This document shows positions 18,588-25,385 of a stretch of DNA of 25,385 nt, piece after piece. Both the position numbers and the translations under genes were made by a program. The DNA comes from Bodo saltans (taxonomy: Eukaryota; Euglenozoa; Kinetoplastea; Eubodonida; Bodonidae): assembly GCA_001460835.1 (NCBI GenBank), contig CYKH01000672.1, forward strand, positions 1 to 25,385, written 5' to 3'. How positions within the stretch are numbered: position 1 is the stretch's first letter; every line of letters begins with the position of its first letter. The notes under the pieces were generated by a model that worked only from the letters and a program-made list of their open reading frames with translations, was not told the DNA's origin and did not search any database.

Positions 18588-20051
18588 ATGATACGAGAAC
18601 AAGTGCTCTACTGTTTCAGTGCCCTCACGTGGAACTTGGAGCTTCTATGCACCCTGTCGTTCAAAAGTGGCGCTCTAGTGGAGTCTTCAACAACAACAAC
18701 CGAAGGCGTCAAAGACGTGGATGAAGTCAGGAGCTTTGTGAATACCGAGCAATATTTGAACTTTGTGCAAACGTTCCTCCAAGACTTTGAAGAGTACGTG
18801 ACGGCACTCATCCTAGCGAAGATAGTTCCTGTGAGTGGTGTGCTGCCCAACACACCGTTTGCGACTCCGACAAGCGAAAAGGATCGTGTAGGGAGGTTGT
18901 TACGTGAGTATCCAACCTTTGTATTTCACACATCTCGGGCTCTCAAACCTGGCGACGCTCGGCGGCGGACTGCCCAACACATTGTTCGAAATGTATACCT
19001 TTCCGGGAAGCACCCCGCATTGCAACCGCTGCTGCTAGAGTTCCTGGGCATCTACCGCATCGTGCAAGCGTACACCGGTGCCGAGCTGCAGAAAACGAAT
19101 AGCGCAGCGTCCCTTCGGTACGGGCTGCTCTCCTGGGCACCCATCCCGTGGCCAACCACCACCACGGCAACACCTTCTTCCACCACAGCGCCTGCAGGAG
19201 GCTGTTGGGGTGCCTCATCTCTGAAACTCCACAACCACCACCAAGGTGAATCCAACGATCCCCAAGCACCCACACGGGGCCTGCTCTTCATGAGCCACCT
19301 GCCTGTGTCGAAGCTTCCGATAGTCAAACTCGTGATACCTGCCATCGACGATGACACGTACGACCTTAGTCAACATTTTTACGAAGACGATATCTTTTCG
19401 TTCATGAGTGGGACGCTTGTCCCCAACAACAGCGATGGTACTTCAACAAATGAACGGACGTCGCCCTTGGCAACGAGTCGAGGGTTAACTCTCGTGCACT
19501 GCTCCGCCGGAATGCACCGATCTCCCGCATTCATTGTTGCTTTCATGATTCGTGAGCACATCAGGGCCGGTGATCCTGTCGATGCTGAGTCTGGGAAAAT
19601 GAGAACAGTCGATGACTGGTGCGAGTTTATCAAAACGAGAAGGAGTGTGTCAATGCCGACCGATGTTGCCAAGGCCCAACTGAACGAATTTCTTCAGAGC
19701 TTGAGAAGTGCGCAACTCCCTTCTACGACTCCGTTTGGTGGACCTGCTCGATCTGAACCACCACCACAGCAATCAGCCGCACAGCATCTGCGCCAGCTGC
19801 AAAATCGATCCCCACCATCTGCTGCGACGACGTCGTCACCCGTCCATTCCATTGCCGCAACAACGCCGTCTGTTGCCTCACCTCTGTTTTCTGGGGCATC
19901 TCCACCATTAGCGGCCGCTAGTTCTGGACACTCCACTCCGGCCGCTGTACCATCGTCGCCGTGGCTCACAGCAGCGTTCCGTGGGCAGCAGCATCTCAAC
20001 GAAGTGCCTGCAGTGAGTTTGTCTGTTAACCCGTCCACGCCCCATAAATGA
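18588..20051 (+). CDS. Atypical dual-specificity protein phosphatase
   Basis: The protein has 487 residues. The catalytic P-loop reads VHCSAGMHRSP, with nucleophile Cys305 and Arg311, an intact HCxxGxxRS. The probable general acid is Asp254 (IPAIDDDTYDLSQHF), placed six residues before the conserved Leu as in VHR-type enzymes. The fold begins near residue 130 (NVYLSGKHPALQPLLLEFLG), and a Thr/Pro/Gly/His-rich insert of about 60 residues separates it from the general-acid strand. Residues 1-125 are specific to this protein. The C-terminal ~110 residues are Ser/Pro/Ala/Gln-rich and likely disordered, perhaps a regulatory tail. With all catalytic residues present the enzyme should be active on phospho-Tyr/Ser/Thr or another phosphorylated substrate. 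The substrate cannot be told from the sequence. The start is the first ATG after a 177-base ATG-free stretch. Confidence 0.88.
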   Translation: MIREQVLYCFSALTWNLELLCTLSFKSGALVESSTTTTEGVKDVDEVRSFVNTEQYLNFVQTFLQDFEEYVTALILAKIVPVSGVLPNTPFATPTSEKDRVGRLLREYPTFVFHTSRALKPGDARRRTAQHIVRNVYLSGKHPALQPLLLEFLGIYRIVQAYTGAELQKTNSAASLRYGLLSWAPIPWPTTTTATPSSTTAPAGGCWGASSLKLHNHHQGESNDPQAPTRGLLFMSHLPVSKLPIVKLVIPAIDDDTYDLSQHFYEDDIFSFMSGTLVPNNSDGTSTNERTSPLATSRGLTLVHCSAGMHRSPAFIVAFMIREHIRAGDPVDAESGKMRTVDDWCEFIKTRRSVSMPTDVAKAQLNEFLQSLRSAQLPSTTPFGGPARSEPPPQQSAAQHLRQLQNRSPPSAATTSSPVHSIAATTPSVASPLFSGASPPLAAASSGHSTPAAVPSSPWLTAAFRGQQHLNEVPAVSLSVNPSTPHK

Positions 20052-20448
20052 AGGGGCAGCGCTTATCACAATATTTCAACCCTTTCTGTTTCATTCAAAT
20101 TCGTGATTCTTTCATATTCATGTGCAGCATCAACAACGCTTTTCGTTTTGCGGAATTGAGTGTGCGTCCAGTTCTGCATATTTTTTGTATGATGAAGTTG
20201 CGTTTGCATGTTCCGCTCGATCATTTTGTTTGCTTCGTTCATAGTTATGTGACGAACGTATCTCCAATTTGGCTACAATGACGTGAGCGCCCCCTCTGGC
20301 GCTGCCATTCATCGAGTTCAGCCCTTGTCTCGTTGTGAAGACGTCAAAGAAAACAAACAGTGAAGAAAAAAATTGTTCTTCAGATATATTCTCGCCAAAA
20401 GGAAAAAAAAAGAAAATTGTGCCAACAAACGAACCCCAACAAAAAAAA
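20052..20448 (+). other. Intergenic spacer, 397 nt
   Basis: No gene is seen. Pyrimidine-AG sites occur at 20127, 20244 and 20321. ATGs occur up to 20278, then none for 168 bases until the kelch gene. A run of nine A residues directly abuts, and supplies the first base of, the next start codon. Confidence 0.6.
20288..20321 (+). promoter_or_regulatory. Candidate trans-splice acceptor of the kelch gene
   Basis: CGCCCCCTCTGGCGCTGCCA followed by TTCAG at 20321 gives a 127-base leader with no ATG. The stronger T-rich tract ending at 20244 is possible, but would leave ATGs at 20246 and 20278 upstream. Confidence 0.3.
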
Positions 20449-23064
20449 ATGTTTCAAGCACAGTGGAGAAGATTAGACGAGGTCGCAGCGGCACCGTCGT
20501 CATCATCTTGCAGTGATCGTTCACTGTTTGCTCCATGCCCCCGAAGGTTTCACGTCACCGGAGTCGTCTACATTGCTCCTCAGCATCCTCCTAGTGGTCG
20601 TCGTCACATTCACACTGCAGAAGCTACGTCCTCGTCCTCGGCTGCTTATCAAGAGCCGCATTGTACCTCCTCCTGGCGGAAACTTCTAGTACTTTTCGGA
20701 GGTAAGACAACAACAGCCACCCAAACTGCTGCATGCTCGTCCTCACAACTGCTTGATGTCGATGATCGCTCTTTGTCTCATCAGTCTGAGTCGTCGAATC
20801 AGATTACCCTGCCTATAGAAACCAGCGTTGAAGTCAATCGCCCCTCGCCCGGTGGGGCACCACCAACAGAGGGAGAGCGGTACCTAGGGGGTGTTCCTTT
20901 TGTCTTTGATGTAGCTCAGCGACGCTGGCTTTCCGTGCAGGTGGTGAATGACCCAGTGTTTGGAGCACCTCTCCCCAGGGCATATCATGCCGCTGCCGTG
21001 CACGAGAACCAGCTTATCATTTGTGGAGGCAAAACAACGTCATCTTCCCCTCTGGCAACGACATCCACTGCAGCAGGAAGCACTTCGGTTGTGCTTGGGG
21101 ATGTTTGGGTGTGCACGTTCACTCCTTTGCCTCTCGGTGAAGGCAATGATAGGACAATTGTTGCAACATGGTCTCGGCGCGATTCACAAGGCCGATGTGA
21201 TGCCACATCATCATCATCGTCACAATCTTCGCATGGAAGTGTCACCAACTCGATGCCAAGCGACCACACTGCGCTGTCCTTCACCGCCGCCAACCATCCA
21301 ATGTGCTACCACACATGCGTGCTGCTGTCGTCGTCCCAACTTGTGTGCCATGGAGGTAACGACGGGAAACGATGGGACGACACGATCAGAGTGTTTGACC
21401 TCAAGACCAACAGATGGGTGTCGCAACACACTGCTGTCCCTGTCCACTGCCCCACCTCCATCAATAGTAGTGCTAGTGCTAGTAGCAGCTGCGATTGCTC
21501 TTGGCCGCAGAATCAATTTTGTGTTCACTCGTCTAAGACCTTGAGGCCAGTGCTGTTTCGTAAATTACTCGCATCCCAACAACAACTCTCATCGACCATC
21601 AGCATGCAGCCTTCATGCCCTCCAAGAGAAGGGCACTCGACTATTTGCGTTCCCCGGCGACGCACATACGGCGACGGCGGCGTTGCTGCAGCATCCGTCG
21701 CTGAGGATCATCGCACGTTAGGCACCGAATCACTTTTCACATTTGGGGGTGAAGTTGCCCTCACCACCTTCAACACTCTTCTCAAGCTGGATGTGAATCA
21801 TTCATCTATGAAGACGGAATGGTCAGTACTGAGCGGCGGGGGCGAATATCCGCACAGCAGAACCGACGCCTCGCCGCCCCGGCAGCATCTTTGTTTCAGC
21901 GACGAGGTGCAGACGATCGCCGCTACGTCGGTGACAACTACTGCCCTTGAGAGCGAGAGTATCCCTCAGATCTTTTCAGAGCCCTCCACAGAGGGTGTTG
22001 CTGACGAATGCCCCTCGACCCCAGACAAGAGAATGAACCGCCGCAATTCCACCACCACACACGCAGACGAAGAGGCGTCACCACTTGTCTCTAGCCCAGG
22101 AGCTGATGTGATCGTCACCGATGGCTGCTACGAGGCGGCGCATAATGGTCCAGCGGTAGCTGCTGGAAACAATGGATGCGTCGTGATTAGCATTTCCGAA
22201 AGCCCTCCACGCCATTTTGTCGAGGAGCGTCGACACCACGGCAGCGTGCAACAAGGGAGTCATTGCGTCGGAGGACCGCTGCCAGAGCATCGAGCGTTCC
22301 ACACCGCGTGGCCATCGGGAAGCTCTGGAATGCTCGTGTACGGTGGTGTGTGCCGTGGTGGACATACAGTGATGTCCTCCCTACGACGCTACGACTGCAT
22401 TGTTGGGCAATGGGTTGACGTGTCGGACCCACTCGACGGAGGTGCACACCATCCCGGCCCTCGTGCATCCTGCCCTGTCGCAACGCAGCCTGAGCCAGCC
22501 CAGCAGCCAGCATCACCACGACAATGCTGTGACGCGTGTGGCGCTCCAAGCGACCCTTGCTTTATGGTTGGCGGGGAGTCATCGACTTCCACCCCCCACA
22601 ATAATAACATTGGCGGTGCTTCTCTCGCGATGGATGTATGGCAACTTGACCTTCACTACGGCCGTTGTGCGGCGGCGCTGGAATTACATCGTCCCTCCTC
22701 GCCCAACCCTCAACGGCGGTGCTTCATGGGCCTCACCTTGGGTGGCATCACACCGACACTCCCCCTCACCCCACCGCCACACAGGCGCCACGTCGCACAG
22801 AGCAGCAACGCGACTGCCTCCTCTTCTTTCCCTCCTCCTGCGCCGCTTGACATGGGTCTCGATCCAGAGATGATTCCTACAGTCCTCCCGGCGCCAATAC
22901 ATGCCATGACGAATCGGTTCAGCGCCGATGAAAGCGCATCGATGAAAGTGTCGTTACTTCCGTTGAAGCTACTGTTAGGGATGTACATCAAAGATCACAT
23001 GCCACAACTGCTTGAGCAACAGCGGCAACATATTCTTGAGGGGCGGCGTCATCGTCGTCAGTAA
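20449..23064 (+). CDS. Kelch-repeat beta-propeller protein
   Basis: The ATG at 20449 gives 871 residues; the frame is open upstream to 20335 but has no earlier ATG. About six kelch motifs can be seen, each with a hydrophobic-GG step: LLVLFGGKT (near residue 83), LIICGGKT (188), LVCHGGND with VFDLKTNRW (300-322), LFTFGGEV (430), MLVYGGVC (630) and CFMVGGES (705). They should close a single propeller, but low-complexity Ser/Thr/Gln inserts are long, including one of about 150 residues before the fifth motif. The last 35 residues look helical and end in a basic, Gln-rich stretch. Kelch proteins usually bind partner proteins, for example as ubiquitin-ligase adaptors or on the cytoskeleton. No BTB or F-box domain is visible, so the partner is unknown. 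Confidence 0.85.
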   Translation: MFQAQWRRLDEVAAAPSSSSCSDRSLFAPCPRRFHVTGVVYIAPQHPPSGRRHIHTAEATSSSSAAYQEPHCTSSWRKLLVLFGGKTTTATQTAACSSSQLLDVDDRSLSHQSESSNQITLPIETSVEVNRPSPGGAPPTEGERYLGGVPFVFDVAQRRWLSVQVVNDPVFGAPLPRAYHAAAVHENQLIICGGKTTSSSPLATTSTAAGSTSVVLGDVWVCTFTPLPLGEGNDRTIVATWSRRDSQGRCDATSSSSSQSSHGSVTNSMPSDHTALSFTAANHPMCYHTCVLLSSSQLVCHGGNDGKRWDDTIRVFDLKTNRWVSQHTAVPVHCPTSINSSASASSSCDCSWPQNQFCVHSSKTLRPVLFRKLLASQQQLSSTISMQPSCPPREGHSTICVPRRRTYGDGGVAAASVAEDHRTLGTESLFTFGGEVALTTFNTLLKLDVNHSSMKTEWSVLSGGGEYPHSRTDASPPRQHLCFSDEVQTIAATSVTTTALESESIPQIFSEPSTEGVADECPSTPDKRMNRRNSTTTHADEEASPLVSSPGADVIVTDGCYEAAHNGPAVAAGNNGCVVISISESPPRHFVEERRHHGSVQQGSHCVGGPLPEHRAFHTAWPSGSSGMLVYGGVCRGGHTVMSSLRRYDCIVGQWVDVSDPLDGGAHHPGPRASCPVATQPEPAQQPASPRQCCDACGAPSDPCFMVGGESSTSTPHNNNIGGASLAMDVWQLDLHYGRCAAALELHRPSSPNPQRRCFMGLTLGGITPTLPLTPPPHRRHVAQSSNATASSSFPPPAPLDMGLDPEMIPTVLPAPIHAMTNRFSADESASMKVSLLPLKLLLGMYIKDHMPQLLEQQRQHILEGRRHRRQ

Positions 23065-23177
23065 CCACAGGATGAGCGCGGAAAGTATTAGATCGCAGTG
23101 AAGAAACGTTATAGTGTTTAGATCCACCAATTTGTTGTTGATGTGCTTCGAGATACTTTGCTGATTTTTTTGGAATG

Positions 23178-24417
23178 TACGGAGACAATCGATTTTGCCC
23201 TCTAACCCTCACAAAAAAAAACAGAAACACAGGAAAAGGAGCAAATAATACTTCATTTTCAGGGGAATCAAATAAATTTTCGCGCCTCCCCCAGGAACGA
23301 AGTACCACCGCTCATTCCACACAACTGAGGAGACATTTTCAAACACAGAGTCGAAAGCAGCACATTCGAAACGGAAGAAGGGGAAAATCAACACCAAAAG
23401 AAACGACAAGACTGGAGAAGAACACACGGGTCAACACTCTTTGAACAGCAAACTGAACTAGAAAACAGAAGTTCATTTTCTAGACCACAGTTACCAAAGA
23501 GAAAAAGTTAGCCCTTTGACGAACGTCACCACAACCGGCGTTATCTTCTTTCCGTCTTTCTTCATCTTCCATTTCGGCGAATCGACGACCGGTTTTTTTT
23601 ATTGGTCTTTTGCACACAACAGTTCTTCTGTAATCGTTGCCGAGTTTGAACGCAGCACAAAAAACGCGCGTCAACTCCACGAAAAAAAAAAGCACAGTGG
23701 GCTCACTACACATAACGTGTTCCCGCAGTTGAAGTCACAGCATCCCGCGCAAACAAAGCGAGAGGCCAAAGGAGTCAATAAAAAGTTGCTTGTTGTTGCT
23801 TTGCACACGTTTAGGTTCACCCAAAGCCTCCTGCGCAAAGAATCAAAAAACACCAGCAAAGTTTCATTTCTCAAGGCCCTCACTCAAACACCTCTCTATT
23901 CAAGTTGTTCTTTTATTTTCCCCCTTCGCTTCATACAACGCACGCTCCCTTCAAAAATATTATTCATCCCACCGTAAAAAGAAAAGAAAAAAAACACACA
24001 ATTTGAACGCACGATAACGATTCGTAAGAAAACATTTGCGAATTCGTCATCTCACAAGAGCATCAACACACAAAGACATTGAGACATTGCTTTTATCTCT
24101 TCTGTTTTATTTCCTCCTTGTCTCCCCATCGGTTTTTTTCCACTGCCACGTGTGAACACTACCAATCCCATCGTGCTACTTCTCTCCCAAAAAAACCTTA
24201 TCCGCATCGGTCTTTAAGTGGCGCCAGCACTCACAAAAAAATCAACGTGAGCGCGGCGGAAAAAAAAAAGACACGCGAAGAACCGCAACTGTTTTGGACA
24301 CCACCACAAACAAAAAAAACAAGAAGCAGCTTCTCCTGCAAAAAAAAAGAAAAAACGCAATTCACCAAGAGTAGGCAAGCGTCAGCAAACTCGTATCCAT
24401 CCACAATCCAAATTCAC
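23178..24417 (+). other. ATG-free spacer and putative very long 5' leader, 1,240 nt
   Basis: I scanned this stretch line by line and found no ATG on the + strand between the one at 23175 and the start codon at 24418. CAT (ATG on the other strand) occurs about 21 times, so the loss is strand-specific. The stretch is A-rich, with many homopolymer A-runs, especially at 24230-24360. It contains several pyrimidine tracts with AG sites (23294, 23622 and 24218), so alternative leaders of several lengths are possible. No protein-coding gene is supported on either strand. The kelch 3' UTR probably occupies 23065 to about 23260. Confidence 0.7.
24088..24218 (+). promoter_or_regulatory. Downstream-most candidate trans-splice acceptor for the MGSCCS gene
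   Basis: A T/C-dominated stretch (GCTTTTATCTCTTCTGTTTT and onward) is followed by the first AG at 24217-24218. Use of this site would give a 199-base A-rich leader. Upstream tracts at 23541-23575 and 23283-23292 could give leaders of about 0.8 and 1.1 kb. Confidence 0.45.
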
Positions 24418-25385
24418 ATGGGATCTTGTTGCTCCTTTCAACCGCTTCGGCCTCCACGGCAAGGGCAGTCTGGAAATAGTTTGTCGTCATCGTCGTTGAT
24501 AGGAGTTGACCCAGGGACGGGTGAATCACCCCGGCGTGGGTCCTCAGCGAGACGAGAACGCAGTTCCTCAGTTTTGCGCGATCGCTCTCGCTCGGAGTCT
24601 CGTAACACGAGTTTTATTGTGCAGCAGCAGCCGCAGTTAGCGTCGTCATCTCATCGTCGTGCTGGCGGATCGACTCAATTTTCTCCATTGCAGCAAGTTC
24701 AACTGCAGCAGAATCAGCCGACATCACGAAGACCCTCAGTTCCCCTTCATCCAGGGACGGTGAGCAGCATCTCCCCTGTGATTTCGGGCGAAACTATCTT
24801 TATGTCCTCTGGCCGTCCGCCTCGGATCAAGGTCCAGGTCATCGATGAGGCCAATGATGAAGGCGGCACGAAGTTCTCATTCAGCAGCCCGAGAATTGCT
24901 GATCACACGTTGTCTCCACACCAACCTCGCCAGGAGACTGAGGAGTATGCACACGAAATTGGCACTCCAGACCGAGCACAGGTCAATCAAGGAAATTCTC
25001 CTGCCAACGCCGACGACGCAGCAGCAGCAGCAGCAGCAGCACACGCCTCCTTGGGAAGTGAAAGGCAAGCGATCGCCCGTCAATCACGATGGGAAACACC
25101 TCCTCGATCGCCGCCTCCGCCACCGGTGTCGTCGACTACAGCCGCGACAAATCCGCTGCAGTGCAGTCAGCGTGAGTCCAACAGCAACAGTGACAATCGC
25201 GGGGGAACGACGGACTTGGAAACAACAGGAGTGTTTCATGACATCAAATTACTACGCAGCAACGAGGCGACCAACAGCGCACGATTGTTCCGCGTGTCTG
25301 CCGTTGCCAGCGGCGGTGCAGATGATGAAGCAGACGTCAGCTACTTGTCGGAAGTGGTTGTTGGTGATGAAGTGTGTGAGAAGGA
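24418..25385 (+). CDS. Ser/Gln/Arg-rich protein with dual-acylation N-terminus (MGSCCS), 3' partial
   Basis: The ATG at 24418 opens a frame that stays open to the window end: 322 codons without a stop, in a region where the other frames are broken. The N-terminus MGSCCS has Gly2 and Ser6 for N-myristoylation and Cys4/Cys5 for palmitoylation, the arrangement that targets kinetoplastid proteins such as calflagins and SMP-type proteins to flagellar or plasma membrane. The rest seen here is low-complexity: Ser/Arg-rich to residue 70, Gln-rich to 105, a more ordered patch near residues 125-165 (RPPRIKVQVIDEAND), eight Ala residues from a GCA repeat (25018-25041), a Pro run, then an acidic stretch ending in SYLSEVVVGDEVCE. 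No catalytic domain is in view. It is the first ATG after 1,240 bases. A C-terminal domain may lie beyond the window. Confidence 0.8.
   Translation, partial: MGSCCSFQPLRPPRQGQSGNSLSSSSLIGVDPGTGESPRRGSSARRERSSSVLRDRSRSESRNTSFIVQQQPQLASSSHRRAGGSTQFSPLQQVQLQQNQPTSRRPSVPLHPGTVSSISPVISGETIFMSSGRPPRIKVQVIDEANDEGGTKFSFSSPRIADHTLSPHQPRQETEEYAHEIGTPDRAQVNQGNSPANADDAAAAAAAAHASLGSERQAIARQSRWETPPRSPPPPPVSSTTAATNPLQCSQRESNSNSDNRGGTTDLETTGVFHDIKLLRSNEATNSARLFRVSAVASGGADDEADVSYLSEVVVGDEVCEK
25018..25041 (+). repeat. (GCA)8 trinucleotide repeat encoding poly-Ala
   Basis: Eight uninterrupted GCA codons encode Ala within the MGSCCS protein. Pure codon repeats of this kind are prone to length change. Confidence 0.95.

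Noticed and set aside
23175-23444. An 89-codon ORF starting at the last ATG before the ATG-free stretch
   Set aside because: The product is Arg/Lys/Thr/Gln-rich with no recognisable feature and comes from A-rich spacer. It could be an upstream ORF only if the acceptor lies before 23175; I see no strong one there.
23516-23977. A 153-codon + strand open frame in the spacer before the MGSCCS gene
   Set aside because: It has no ATG at all (the region is ATG-free), contains A and T homopolymers, and shows no domain. An open frame of this size can occur by chance.
1-25385. tRNA, rRNA, snoRNA, spliced-leader RNA, transposon or virus-derived sequence
   Set aside because: I looked through the spacers for conserved tRNA B-box-like sequence, the spliced-leader exon, terminal repeats, and reverse transcriptase or integrase motifs, and saw none. 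Reading by eye cannot exclude small structured RNAs.

Overview
The window looks like nuclear DNA from a kinetoplastid flagellate. A free-living bodonid such as Bodo saltans is my best guess; the genus is an inference. The visible reasons are these. Every convincing gene lies on the + strand and is intronless. The genes are separated by spacers with pyrimidine tracts ending in AG, as used for spliced-leader trans-splicing. Two proteins begin with N-myristoylation signatures. One very large gene encodes an adhesion-type membrane protein with an EGF array. I see no strand switch, tRNA, rRNA, CRISPR, transposon or virus-derived element.

Layout. Positions 1-2653 hold the end of an ankyrin-repeat protein with a DHHC-palmitoyltransferase fold whose catalytic motif reads DSYS; its frame is broken by two tandem duplications (290 and 433 bp). 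3181-4545 is a 7-TM TLC-like membrane protein. 5250-6089 is a small TPR protein with a myristoylation N-terminus. 6812-17276 is a giant surface protein of about 3,400 residues: signal peptide, beta-sandwich and IPT-like domains, about 24 EGF-like repeats, a propeller-like region, more IPT-like domains, a Cys-rich stalk, about 8 TM helices and an acidic coiled-coil tail. It is interrupted by one out-of-frame duplication near 14000. 18588-20051 is a dual-specificity phosphatase with an intact HCxxGxxR loop. 20449-23064 is a kelch-repeat protein. 24418 to the window end is the start of a serine/glutamine-rich protein beginning MGSCCS, a myristoylation plus palmitoylation signature.

The genes are probably co-transcribed as part of one polycistron and individually trans-spliced; I see no pathway linking them. 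Membrane association recurs: an acyltransferase-like pseudoenzyme, a multi-TM protein, two acylated proteins and a giant receptor-like protein.

Three signals stand out. First, the spacer before the last gene has no ATG on the + strand for 1,240 bases (23178-24417), although CAT (the reverse complement) occurs about 21 times there and a similar-sized spacer at 17277-18410 has 22 ATGs. This suggests an exceptionally long leader kept free of upstream start codons. Second, the DHHC-type domain keeps exact family spacing while losing nearly all zinc ligands and the catalytic cysteine. Third, the first 14.3 kb carries seven two-copy tandem duplications. In the two largest, 8 of 9 differences between copies are silent although the duplications break the frame, which points to joined alleles or misassembly rather than ordinary gene decay.
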